Part shown: positions 17,208-25,117 of the stretch, piece after piece | How positions within the stretch are numbered: position 1 is the first letter of the stretch | How the letters are laid out: each line of letters opens with the position of its first letter | From: Desulfotruncus arcticus DSM 17038 | Lineage (GTDB): Bacteria; Bacillota; Desulfotomaculia; Desulfotomaculales; Desulfallaceae | Length of the DNA: 64,000 nucleotides | Assembly (NCBI RefSeq): GCF_900113335.1 | Contig: NZ_FOOX01000008.1 | Coordinates: 1 to 64,000 of the forward strand | Direction: 5' to 3' | Program-made: the position numbers and the translations under genes | The notes under the pieces: generated by a model | The model's database searches: none | Seen by the model: the letters and a program-made list of their open reading frames with translations, nothing else | What the model was told of the DNA's origin: nothing

Positions 17208-19496
17208 TTAAAAATTTAACATTTGGCGATGAAAAATTACCATTGCCTGCCCCAGGGAAATCCCACCGTCACCCGGCGGTACTTTGCTATGTATAAAAAC
17301 ATTGAATTCCTCATCTTTCAATACCCGGGTCGCAGCGGTTAACAGGTAATTGTTATGCCAGCAGCCCCCGCTGAGAACAACCCGGTTGTTGCTGTTTTTT
17401 GTCCTTACCTTTAACGCACAATCTAAAATCATTTTGACCAATGTATCATGAAATTTTTTCACAATTACTGTTTTAGAAACTTTTTCTAAGTAATCATTTA
17501 CCATCGCCCTGACCAGCGGTGTTATACCAATCACATCGTCCGTTATCTCATAAGCATAGGGTTCAAGTTGATTAAAAGCCTTGGGGGCCAGTTCCCCTAT
17601 TTCTATGGCCGCCTGCCCTTCATAAGAATTTTCCAAGCATATGTTTAAAATAGCCGACGCGGCGTCAAAAAGGCGGCCGCAGCTTGATGCCAGCGGTGAA
17701 TTGATTTTGCGGTCAACCATCTTTTGAATGATTTCCAGTTGATCAGATTTTCCCGGAAATAGCGTTGCCGCCATTTCGAAGCCTTCCTGTCCCAGCAGGC
17801 TGATCAAGTATGCTGAGGCGGCTAACCAGGGGCTGCGCACGGCTTTATCACCCCCCGGCAGTGGCAGGTATTCCAGGTGAAACTCCCTGGAAAAATCAAC
17901 ATACCCACCGGTAATCATCTCAAATCCCCAAATATGGCCGTCAGTGCCATAACCGGTACCATCCAGAATTATGCCTATTACATCTCCGTCCAATCCGTTT
18001 TCCGCCATGCACGAAGCCATATGCGCATGATGATGCTGAATACCGGTCGCACCGGGGAATAAGCTACGCGCTATGGCGGAGCTATAAAAACCGGGGTGCA
18101 GATCATAACCGGCAAGGGCGGGCCTGGCTCCGATCAATTCACAAAATTTGTGCAGGCTCTGCTTATAGTGATCCAAGCCTTCAACAGTATCAATTGAACC
18201 AAAGTGCTGGCTCACATACGCCTTGCCTTTCCTCAATAAGCAAAAGGTGTTTTTCATGTCGCCGCCGGTACCGATATAATCTATTACGTCCGCATTTAGA
18301 GCTTCACTGCTTAGTTCAATGGGCTGCGGCACATAACCCCTGGCCCGCCTGAAAAACTGAACGTCACCACAGGTAAAACGCACTACGGAATCATCACAGC
18401 GGTGCACTATATCCCGGTTATGGAGCAGGAAAAAATCAGCAATGCCTTTTAATTCGTTCATCGCCCGTTCATTATCGGCTACCAGAGGCAAACCGGTCAA
18501 ATTGCCGCTGGTCATCACCAGCACATTAAGATCTTGCTTAAATAATAGCAGGTGCAGCGGAGTATAGGGCAGCATCACCCCAAGGCTGTTTAAAGACGGG
18601 GCCAGTTCGTCGGGCAGGCGGAAAGGATTCTTTTTGGCCAGTACAACTATGGGGGCAGACGGGGAATTTAACAGCGACTCTTCTTCCGGGGAGACAATAC
18701 AGTATTCGCGGACAATATCCAGGTCCCGGCACATTACCGCCAGTGGTTTGGCCGGGCGTCCCTTGCGCAACCGCAGGATACGGATTGGTAGCGGGTCCAT
18801 GCCGTTGCAGGCCAGGTGAAAGCCACCCAGGCTTTTAATTGCTATGATCTGCCCTCCGGACAGCAGGCGGCGGGCATTGGCAATCCAATCACCCTCGATT
18901 CTCCTGCCCGCACGGTCTACCAGCCAAACCTTGGGACCGCACTCCGGACAGGCCACCGGCTGGGCGTGAAACCTCCTGTCGCCGGGATCTTCATATTCTC
19001 CGGTACAATGGCCGCACATGGCGAACTCAGCCATGGAGGTCCAGGGGCGATCATAAGGAAGCTTTTTTAAAATAGTGAACCTGGGGCCGCAGTTAGTGCA
19101 GTTGGTGAAAGGATATTGATAATGCCGGTCTGCCGGATCGAAAATTTCGCTGCGACACTGGCGGCAGGTGGCCGCATCAGGCGGCACGACGGAGTCACCC
19201 GTAACCCGTCCCCCGGTGCGTTCGATGCGGAATTCCCGAAAACCCTGCAACGGCATTTCATTTACCAGGCATTTTGAAATACTGGCCAGAACCGGAGGCC
19301 TGGCACAAATCTCATTGCTAAACTTATCCACTGACTCCCTTGGGCCTTCCACCAAAATCAGCACACCATAGCCGGAGTTTTGAACTGTTCCATTAAGGCC
19401 AAGGGACCGGGCCAGCCCGAATATGAACGGCCGAAAGCCCACACCCTGAACCACCCCGGTTACCAATATTTTTTTCCCGATCAGCTCTTTAGCCAA
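17208..19496 (-). CDS. hypF: [NiFe] hydrogenase maturation carbamoyltransferase HypF
   Basis: A 762-residue protein that makes the cyanide ligand precursor by carrying carbamoyl from carbamoyl phosphate to HypE. The domains are in the usual order: acylphosphatase (TGVVQGVGFRPFIF, residues 13-26), two CxxC-x18-CxxC zinc fingers (CRQCRSEIFD, CTNCGPRF, CGHCTGEY, CPECGPK), a YrdC-like domain (IKSLGGFHLACNG, KGRPAKPLAVM) and the Kae1-like domain with HHHAHMASCMAENG and GVILSGG-like VVLSGGCWHN. TTG start with AAAGGGAG upstream. Full length, no frameshift. Last of the hyp genes before the GGDEF gene. Confidence 0.94.
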   Translation of the reverse strand: MAKELIGKKILVTGVVQGVGFRPFIFGLARSLGLNGTVQNSGYGVLILVEGPRESVDKFSNEICARPPVLASISKCLVNEMPLQGFREFRIERTGGRVTGDSVVPPDAATCRQCRSEIFDPADRHYQYPFTNCTNCGPRFTILKKLPYDRPWTSMAEFAMCGHCTGEYEDPGDRRFHAQPVACPECGPKVWLVDRAGRRIEGDWIANARRLLSGGQIIAIKSLGGFHLACNGMDPLPIRILRLRKGRPAKPLAVMCRDLDIVREYCIVSPEEESLLNSPSAPIVVLAKKNPFRLPDELAPSLNSLGVMLPYTPLHLLLFKQDLNVLVMTSGNLTGLPLVADNERAMNELKGIADFFLLHNRDIVHRCDDSVVRFTCGDVQFFRRARGYVPQPIELSSEALNADVIDYIGTGGDMKNTFCLLRKGKAYVSQHFGSIDTVEGLDHYKQSLHKFCELIGARPALAGYDLHPGFYSSAIARSLFPGATGIQHHHAHMASCMAENGLDGDVIGIILDGTGYGTDGHIWGFEMITGGYVDFSREFHLEYLPLPGGDKAVRSPWLAASAYLISLLGQEGFEMAATLFPGKSDQLEIIQKMVDRKINSPLASSCGRLFDAASAILNICLENSYEGQAAIEIGELAPKAFNQLEPYAYEITDDVIGITPLVRAMVNDYLEKVSKTVIVKKFHDTLVKMILDCALKVRTKNSNNRVVLSGGCWHNNYLLTAATRVLKDEEFNVFIHSKVPPGDGGISLGQAMVIFHRQMLNF

Positions 19497-19515
19497 AACT
19501 CCCTTTCACCACTTT

Positions 19516-20535
19516 TCAACAAATTCTGGGCAACGGTGCACCGGCCAGCAGGTCCAAGAATTTTGTGCCCCCCAGGGCCGTTTGCAGATAAACACTGCCC
19601 CGTCCCGCCCGGACCTCTCCAATAATCACGGCGTCTCTGCCATATATTGATTCATGCAGAAGCTCCAATGCCTTGTCGGCTTCCCCGGCAGTCACTACGG
19701 CCAGGAATTTTCCCTCATTAGCCAGGTAAAAAGGGTCAAGACCCAGCATTTCAGCCGCCCCCCTGACCTCCCGGTCCACAGGTACTGCTGTTTCCTTGAT
19801 CAACATGTCCATGCCACACGACTCAGCTATTTCTTTGGCGGCGGAGGCCAACCCGCCTCTGGTCAGGTCTCGCATCAGCTTAACCCCCGGGCAACCGCTC
19901 AGAAGATGAAAAATCGTATGGTTTAACGGAGCGCAATCACTTTTAAGCGCACCTTCAAGACCAAGAGCTTCCCGGGCAGTCAGCACCGTCAGGCCATGAT
20001 TACCCATACTGCCGTTGACAATCACCACATCGCCCGGCTCAGGCCTGTGATAACCCAGATCCAGCCCGTCCGGTACAATTCCGACGCCCGATGTGGTTAT
20101 AAAAATTTTGTCCGCGTGGCCCCGGGGAACTACCTTGGTGTCCCCGGCCACAATAGCCACACCGGCCTCAACGCAGGCTTCGGCCATGGCCGCGGCTATC
20201 TTTTCCAGATCAGTCAATAACAGTCCTTCTTCAATAATAAACGAGGCGTTGAGATAAACCGGGCGGGCTCCGCTGACAGCAAGATCGTTTACCGTACCGC
20301 AGACCGCCAGCTTCCCGATATCACCACCGGGAAAAAATACAGGGTCCACCACAAAGGCATCAATGGTAGTTGCCACTTTTTCTCCCTTAAGCCGGAATAC
20401 GGCGGCATCCGAGAGCTGTCCCAGCAGTGGGTTGTTAAAGTATTTCAAAAAAATATCCCGCACCATTTCCCTGGATAATAACCCGCCATCGCCATGGGCC
20501 AGCAGTACGCGAGAATTGTTTATCCCACAGGTCAT
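19516..20535 (-). CDS. hypE: [NiFe] hydrogenase maturation protein HypE
   Basis: A 339-residue ATP-dependent dehydratase that turns the C-terminal thiocarboxamide into thiocyanate. The C-terminus ends in PLPRIC, exactly the conserved tail whose cysteine accepts the carbamoyl group from HypF. AHGDGGLLSREMV, VGDTK-like VAGDTKVVPRG and DLTRGGLASAAKEIAE are family signatures of the PurM-like fold. The start is ATG 20535, 8 bases after GGGGAGG; it overlaps the hypD stop codon as ATGA. Works with HypF, HypC and HypD encoded alongside. Confidence 0.94.
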   Translation of the reverse strand: MTCGINNSRVLLAHGDGGLLSREMVRDIFLKYFNNPLLGQLSDAAVFRLKGEKVATTIDAFVVDPVFFPGGDIGKLAVCGTVNDLAVSGARPVYLNASFIIEEGLLLTDLEKIAAAMAEACVEAGVAIVAGDTKVVPRGHADKIFITTSGVGIVPDGLDLGYHRPEPGDVVIVNGSMGNHGLTVLTAREALGLEGALKSDCAPLNHTIFHLLSGCPGVKLMRDLTRGGLASAAKEIAESCGMDMLIKETAVPVDREVRGAAEMLGLDPFYLANEGKFLAVVTAGEADKALELLHESIYGRDAVIIGEVRAGRGSVYLQTALGGTKFLDLLAGAPLPRIC

Positions 20536-21650
20536 TTTGCCACCTCCCCGCGCTCGTAACGATAGTAAGCTGCGCAGGCCCCCTCCGAAGAAACCATGCA
20601 TGGCCCCACAGGCAACGTTGGAGTGCACCTGCAGCCGAATAACCCGCAATCGGTAGGAACGATTAAACCGCGCAGCAGTTCCCCACAGCGGCAGCCCGGC
20701 GGCTCATCGCAAATCGAAGCTGCCAACCCGAATTTATTGCGTGCATCATACGAAGACAGTTCCTCTTTGATCATTAGCCCACTGTCCTTAATTATGCCTA
20801 ATCCCCTCCAGGCCGCAGCGCCGGTATAAAAACACTCTTCCAGCACCCGGCGGGCCTCCCCGTTGCCTTCCTGTTTAACCACCCAGCGGTAGTTATTACT
20901 GGTTGCGGAGTCTGCCGACAAAATTTTGTTCAGCAGGGCATTTACCGAATCAATGATATCGACCAGGGTGAACCCTGTTACAATGGCAGGTATGCCATAA
21001 TCTTCACCTATAAACCTAAAGGATTCCGAACCCGTAACAGCGCATACATGACCCGGCAGGATCAAGCCATCCACATTTATGCCGCCGCTGTCCAGCAGTG
21101 ACCTTAGCGCCGGGGGCATTATTTTATGAACGGAATAAACGGTAAAGTTATTAAGGCCGGTATCCCTGGCCTGTTTGATGCTGAGCGCAACAAGGGGAGC
21201 AGTGGTTTCAAAACCGACACCGAGAAATACCACTTCGGCAGCAGGGTTGTTTTTAGCCAATTCCAGTGCGTCAGCAGGAGAATAGACAATTTTTATCCGG
21301 GCGCCGGCGGCTCTTTCCCTCTCCAGGGAGGAGTCCCGGCCGGGAACCCTGAGCATATCACCAAAAGTGGCCACGGTAACGCCAGGTATTCGGGAAAGGC
21401 CGATCATTGTCTCAATATCACCCGCTGCGGTAACGCAAACCGGACAGCCCGGGCCACTGCGCAGCTCTACCAGTCCCTGGAATAAGCTCCTTAACCCGGA
21501 GCGTGAAATAGCCGTGGTGTGAGTGCCGCAAACTTCCATCAATACAGCCGGCCGCCCCAGCCGGTCCGCCGCACGGACCGCTTTTTCCCTGACCAGCTTC
21601 AGCATCCTTTGACCAAGTTCCGGGTCATTCAGTCTTTCCAGCACTTTCAA
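20532..21650 (-). CDS. hypD: [NiFe] hydrogenase maturation protein HypD
   Basis: A 372-residue iron-sulfur scaffold that, with HypC, builds the Fe(CN)2CO group. Conserved motifs are MEVCGTHT (Cys 41), SGPGCPVCVT (Cys 69 and 72 region), GFETTAP, LPGHVCAVTG, and the C-terminal cysteine cluster GCRCGELLRG ... CGLFGCRCTP for the [4Fe-4S] centre. TTG start preceded by GGAGG. The 5 prime end overlaps hypC by 26 bases and the 3 prime end overlaps hypE by 4 bases, so the operon is tightly coupled. Confidence 0.94.
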   Translation of the reverse strand: MKVLERLNDPELGQRMLKLVREKAVRAADRLGRPAVLMEVCGTHTTAISRSGLRSLFQGLVELRSGPGCPVCVTAAGDIETMIGLSRIPGVTVATFGDMLRVPGRDSSLERERAAGARIKIVYSPADALELAKNNPAAEVVFLGVGFETTAPLVALSIKQARDTGLNNFTVYSVHKIMPPALRSLLDSGGINVDGLILPGHVCAVTGSESFRFIGEDYGIPAIVTGFTLVDIIDSVNALLNKILSADSATSNNYRWVVKQEGNGEARRVLEECFYTGAAAWRGLGIIKDSGLMIKEELSSYDARNKFGLAASICDEPPGCRCGELLRGLIVPTDCGLFGCRCTPTLPVGPCMVSSEGACAAYYRYERGEVAK

Positions 21651-21864
21651 AGCGTAAGAGCTCCTCCCATAATTTTATCCTTTCCTCAGCTTCGGCCAGA
21701 TCCAGTTTTTCCACCGCGTAGCCTGCATGGACCATTACATACTCCCCCACGGGCACATCTCCCACCAAGTGCAGGCCAATCTTCCGCCTGATGCCGCCCG
21801 CTTCAATGATCGCCCACTGTTTCTCCGGCACTTCAACCACAAGGCACGGTATTCCCAAGCACAT
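21625..21864 (-). CDS. hypC: [NiFe] hydrogenase maturation chaperone HypC
   Basis: A 79-residue HypC/HupF chaperone. The N-terminus MCLGIPCLV places the essential Cys at position 2, which is why the start is ATG 21864 (GGAGGTG six bases before) and not three codons upstream. GEYVMVHAGYAVEKLD is the other family signature. It shuttles the iron complex between HypD and the large subunit precursor. Only one HypC is present in the window. Confidence 0.93.
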   Translation of the reverse strand: MCLGIPCLVVEVPEKQWAIIEAGGIRRKIGLHLVGDVPVGEYVMVHAGYAVEKLDLAEAEERIKLWEELLRFESAGKTE

Positions 21865-21886
21865 CCGCTGCACCTCCGCTACTGTC

Positions 21887-22537
21887 TTATTGGGCCCCTG
21901 CTAAAGATTCCAGCCAGGAACACCATTCATCCAAACCATGGCCGCTCCTGGCCGAAGTGATAAAAATTTTTAATTGGTCGTTTATTTCTTTTAACTCAGC
22001 AAGACAAGTGTCCAGGTCAAAATCGGTATATGGCAGCAGGTCTTCTTTATTGATAACCGCAACCCCGGCCTCTCTAAAAACAGACGGGTACTTGGACGGC
22101 TTGTCAATACCCTCGGTCACACTTAAAACCGCAATCTTCATCTGTTCCCCCAGGTCAAAAGCAGCCGGGCACACCAGGTTGCCGACGTTTTCAATGAACA
22201 GCACATCCAATTCCGCCAGCGGCATTTCCAGCAGCGCCCGGTAAACCATGTCGGCGGTAAGGTGACACAGTCCCTCGGTGTTAATCTGCACTGCAGCGGC
22301 ACCGGCTTTTTCAATTCGCGCGGCGTCACGCTCAGTATATAGGTCTCCCACCACGACCCCGATTTTTAGCCGGTCAGCCAGCATCACGGCGGTTTTTTCC
22401 ATTAGTGTTGTTTTACCGGACCCGGGCGAACTGATCAGGTTAATTGCCACTACCTTGCTTTGCCTGAACAATTTCCGGTTCACCACAGCCTGGTCGCTAT
22501 TGGCCAGCAACAGGTCTCTGCCTACAATAATTTTCAA
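21887..22537 (-). CDS. hypB: Hydrogenase nickel-insertion GTPase HypB
   Basis: A 216-residue SIMIBI-class GTPase. P-loop SSPGSGKTTLMEKT (about 37-50), the metal-responsive switch GDLYTERDAARIE, the CHLTADMVYRAL stretch with the G-domain Cys-His nickel site, ENVGNLVCPAAFDLGE, and NKEDLLPYTDFD for guanine recognition. The His-rich or CxxCGC N-terminal nickel store seen in some homologues is absent. TTG start with AAGGAG about 10 bases upstream. It lies between hypA and hypC. Confidence 0.93.
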   Translation of the reverse strand: MKIIVGRDLLLANSDQAVVNRKLFRQSKVVAINLISSPGSGKTTLMEKTAVMLADRLKIGVVVGDLYTERDAARIEKAGAAAVQINTEGLCHLTADMVYRALLEMPLAELDVLFIENVGNLVCPAAFDLGEQMKIAVLSVTEGIDKPSKYPSVFREAGVAVINKEDLLPYTDFDLDTCLAELKEINDQLKIFITSARSGHGLDEWCSWLESLAGAQ

Positions 22538-22557
22538 AACAGCCAGCTCCTTAGTCC

Positions 22558-22899
22558 CTAATCTCCCTCATAATAATCGACGTATAATTCTCTGCCGCTA
22601 ACGGTTGAGGCGCCACCGGCGCCGCAATCAGGGCATTTCCAATTAATTTCATCAGGTTGATATTCACTGCCGCATTCCCCGCACTTCAGTACGAGGGGCG
22701 TTTTATCAATTTCCAGCACAGCGCCCTCGCAAATTGTGTCTTTGGTCAGCACCTGGAAAGCAAAATCAAGGGCTTCCGGCAGGGCGCCATATGACTCTCC
22801 CACCACTATTCTAACGGTATTCACTTTGGCAATGTCATTTTCGGCAGCGCTATGTTTAACTGTTTCAATAAGTGCCTGAATTAAAGATAGCTCATGCAC
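22558..22899 (-). CDS. hypA: Hydrogenase nickel chaperone HypA
   Basis: A 113-residue HypA/HybF protein. MHELSL gives the N-terminal nickel ligand His 2, and the zinc site is formed by LKCGECGSEY and WKCPDCGAGG (CxxC-x14-CxxC). It hands nickel to HypB and the hydrogenase large subunit. It is the first hyp gene after the TnpB element, so the insertion separates it from the hydrogenase structural genes, and it may now rely on its own promoter or on read-through. Confidence 0.93.
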   Translation of the reverse strand: MHELSLIQALIETVKHSAAENDIAKVNTVRIVVGESYGALPEALDFAFQVLTKDTICEGAVLEIDKTPLVLKCGECGSEYQPDEINWKCPDCGAGGASTVSGRELYVDYYEGD

Positions 22900-22927
22900 C
22901 GGCCAAAACCTCCGCGTAAAACATAGT

Positions 22928-22985
22928 AGTCAGAAGTCAGGAGTCAGAATTCAGTAGTAGTAATACCCCTCCTGACTTTTATCTC
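22928..22985. repeat. Dispersed inverted repeat, copy 3
   Basis: GTCAGAAGTCAGGAGTCAGA at the left is mirrored by CCCTCCTGACTTTT at the right. It sits between hypA and the TnpB element. Confidence 0.7.
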
Positions 22986-23049
22986 TTAAATAGATGCTGA
23001 AGATAGTTGCCCTTTTTTGTTGCTTTTATTCATTATAAACCATCCTATT

Positions 23050-23200
23050 GAAGTTTGATTTTCTCCCCATGGCTAAAGCCAGGGGATTCTAGGGACTAAC
23101 CCCAAGGCAGTACAATCACCTCTAAGCAGCCGCTTACGCCGCTGCCTTACTTTTATTTACCACTGGTTTTTTACGGGGTGTAGCTAAAACCCGCACCCGG
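23050..23200 (-). ncRNA. Putative omega/reRNA of the TnpB element
   Basis: TnpB nucleases use a guide RNA made from the 3 prime part of their own gene and the right element end. Here that would run from inside the tnpB 3 prime region through the CCCCTGGCTTTAGCCATGGGG hairpin, with the guide read from flanking DNA at about 23043-23062. This is inferred from position and the conserved end hairpin only. Confidence 0.4.
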
Positions 23201-24444
23201 TGGGGATTTAATAAGATACCCTTGTCCAAAGCCGAGAAATCGACGTCCAGACGGTACTTACGGATAATATTAGCTGCTCCGTTTATGTCTGCATGTACGA
23301 TATAGCCTTCTTTTGTCCGGTACAGACTTCGTTTGATTCGTCTACCGCTAAATTGCGGTTTATTTTCCCTTTGTGGATCGTACACTGGAAGGCTATCTTT
23401 ATCGAGAAAACTTGCTTTACTGGTGTAGCTCTCTTCCACTTCCGCGTAGAGAATACCGTACTTTTCACAAAGGTTTTTCAGGATACGCCGGAGCTTCCAG
23501 AACGGGATCTGGACAAAGTTCTGGTTGTTGACGTGACCAATGCTAACTCCCTGCTTTTGTTCCTTATTCACACCGACTACGACGGTGCCGACTTCCCGGG
23601 TGATGCAAAAATCTACTATGTGCCTTGCTACTTTGCGCAAGTAGTCGGTGATGAGGTTTTCCCGACGCACGGCGAGAGTGGCTTGCTTTTTGGTTTCGCC
23701 TTTGATGTTGTGCAGGTCTTTGATGGATTGCAGGCGCGCCCGTTCTTTGTTGTACCACTGGTTAGCTGCTTTTAGCTGCCTGCCGTCGATTAGGAAGGTG
23801 TGTCCGGTGGTGGAAGCGCAGGCAGCCAGGGTATCTACACCCGGATCTATTCCCAATATACGTTTCTTGTCCTGGGTTGACATAATTACCGGCTTAGTGT
23901 GATAAATAATCTCCACTTCAAAGAAGCGGGCGTTATGAGCCGGGTTAATGCGTACCTCGCGGACGCTGGTGGCGTTAATGCGGCTTGGGAATGGGATATA
24001 GGTTTTAGTTACCTGGTTCTCTTTTCTGAAAGCGTTGGATAGTGGCAACTGCAGGTAGTTATCTTTAATAGTGATGGCATTTGTGGATAACACCAGCTGA
24101 AAGTAGCCGTCTTTCTTTAGGTAGTGTGGGATGCGTATTTTATCTATCGGGTATTTGCCTTGCTTTGCTAGCCTATTTAGAGAAAGAAAGCTTTTAAACG
24201 ATTGGGTGGCTATCCGGATTATCTGCTGGGAGACGCCGGCTTGTAGCATTTTGAAGTTCTCGTTCGCTTTGCACTGGGCGCAGTTCTTGGGGTAGCTCAG
24301 TAGTTTTCCAGCTGCAAAGTAGTGCTGCCGGATGTTGTACAGGGCCACGTTGTACAGGTTCTTGGCGTACCGGCAGAGGCTTTGCAGCTGGTTATACTCT
24401 TCTTTGGTTAATCCTTTAATTCTGTTCTTTTGTGTTGCAAACAG
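23134..24444 (-). CDS. tnpB: TnpB RNA-guided endonuclease (IS605 OrfB family)
   Basis: A RuvC-type nuclease. The frame stays open and homologous (LFATQKNRIKGLTKEEYNQL, then LCRYAKNLYNVALYNIRQ) to a CTG at 24444, which lies 7 bases after GGGAGGTG; no ATG, GTG or TTG is in frame near that site, so CTG appears to start the 436-residue protein. A GTG 32 codons inside (24348) would remove the conserved N-terminus. The catalytic acids are GIDPGVD (about 200), VEESYTS (about 337) and HADINGAANI (about 386). Between the last two the usual zinc-ribbon cysteines are missing; instead there is DPQRENKPQFSGRRIKR, typical of a cysteine-less TnpB subgroup. Confidence 0.88.
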   Translation of the reverse strand: MFATQKNRIKGLTKEEYNQLQSLCRYAKNLYNVALYNIRQHYFAAGKLLSYPKNCAQCKANENFKMLQAGVSQQIIRIATQSFKSFLSLNRLAKQGKYPIDKIRIPHYLKKDGYFQLVLSTNAITIKDNYLQLPLSNAFRKENQVTKTYIPFPSRINATSVREVRINPAHNARFFEVEIIYHTKPVIMSTQDKKRILGIDPGVDTLAACASTTGHTFLIDGRQLKAANQWYNKERARLQSIKDLHNIKGETKKQATLAVRRENLITDYLRKVARHIVDFCITREVGTVVVGVNKEQKQGVSIGHVNNQNFVQIPFWKLRRILKNLCEKYGILYAEVEESYTSKASFLDKDSLPVYDPQRENKPQFSGRRIKRSLYRTKEGYIVHADINGAANIIRKYRLDVDFSALDKGILLNPHRVRVLATPRKKPVVNKSKAAA

Positions 24445-24573
24445 TTTGGTTCACCTCCCTTTTGTAGGTATATTATACCATACAGAACCTATGTTTGGGT
24501 ATGGTATATTTGCCTTTTTATCGACTAGCAACTTTTCAGGGCATTGAGCTCTGAAAGTTGCTGCGCCTTATAT

Positions 24574-24593
24574 CCCCATGGCTGAAGCCAGGG
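24574..24593. repeat. Second copy of the element-end hairpin
   Basis: CCCCATGGCTGAAGCCAGGG repeats the hairpin at 23065 in the same orientation. A right-end hairpin upstream of tnpB is unexpected and suggests the remnant of another, older copy or a shared solo end. Confidence 0.55.
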
Positions 24594-24663
24594 ACTTTAC
24601 GGCGCGCTTCGGTAAAGCATAGTGTTGCCACATGACAACACCATGCTCCCAGCCGTTTAACAA

Positions 24664-25104
24664 TCAATTTTCCAACACAGCCCTCACTCTTTGCACCAGC
24701 TCCGGTATAGCCGCTTCCACCGCAGGGGTGCAGTGCGTGCTGAAATTCACCACATCCTGCACTTCAACGGCAAAAATTATAATTTCCGATGGCATTTCAC
24801 GGCCAAATAAACGGTAGCCCAAATCCAGGGCCGCGCCCAGATGCATATTGTGAGTGCCGGAGAATTCCAGATCAGCCATCAATTCCCGCGTGTTTAACTC
24901 CAGTATTGTGCCCGGTTTCGCGCCCGCACAAACACCGTCAATAATTAATGCCCTGTCATATCCCAAAACCGCATCAATAACATCAAACCCCGTGGTGGTA
25001 AGCACACGGGTGTCTACAAAGCCGCTTAACTGTTCCGCCACCTTAATTCCCACAGCATCGTCCGTTAGTACGGGATTGCCGATGCCTATCAGTATAGTTT
25101 TCAT
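24664..25104 (-). CDS. [NiFe] hydrogenase maturation protease
   Basis: A 146-residue HycI/HyaD-family endopeptidase that removes the C-terminal extension of the large subunit after nickel insertion. GIGNPVLTDDAVGIKVAE (residues 6-23) has the conserved nickel-sensing Asp, ALIIDGVCAGAKPGTI the second acidic ligand region, and THNMHLGAALDLG the conserved His. It follows mvhA by 13 bases and is the natural partner for that subunit, whose tail of 26 residues past the last CxxCxxH is still encoded. Confidence 0.9.
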   Translation of the reverse strand: MKTILIGIGNPVLTDDAVGIKVAEQLSGFVDTRVLTTTGFDVIDAVLGYDRALIIDGVCAGAKPGTILELNTRELMADLEFSGTHNMHLGAALDLGYRLFGREMPSEIIIFAVEVQDVVNFSTHCTPAVEAAIPELVQRVRAVLEN

Positions 25105-25117
25105 GCACCTGTCACTC

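Larger units (their letters stand above)
23060..24600 (-). mobile_element. IS605/IS1341-type tnpB element without tnpA
   Basis: One tnpB gene flanked by structured ends; no tnpA transposase is present, so movement would need a helper. The end downstream of tnpB carries the hairpin CCCC-AT-GGCT-AA-AGCC-AG-GGG (23065-23085). The upstream side has AGCAACTTTTCAG / CTGAAAGTTGCT (24527-24562) and a second copy of the CCCCATGGCT-AAGCCAGGG unit (24574-24593). Exact borders are not fixed. It is inserted between the hydrogenase protease gene and hypA, splitting what is otherwise one continuous minus-strand cluster. Confidence 0.8.

Noticed and set aside
23060..24600. Complete autonomous IS605 element
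   Set aside because: No tnpA (Y1 transposase) frame is present near tnpB.
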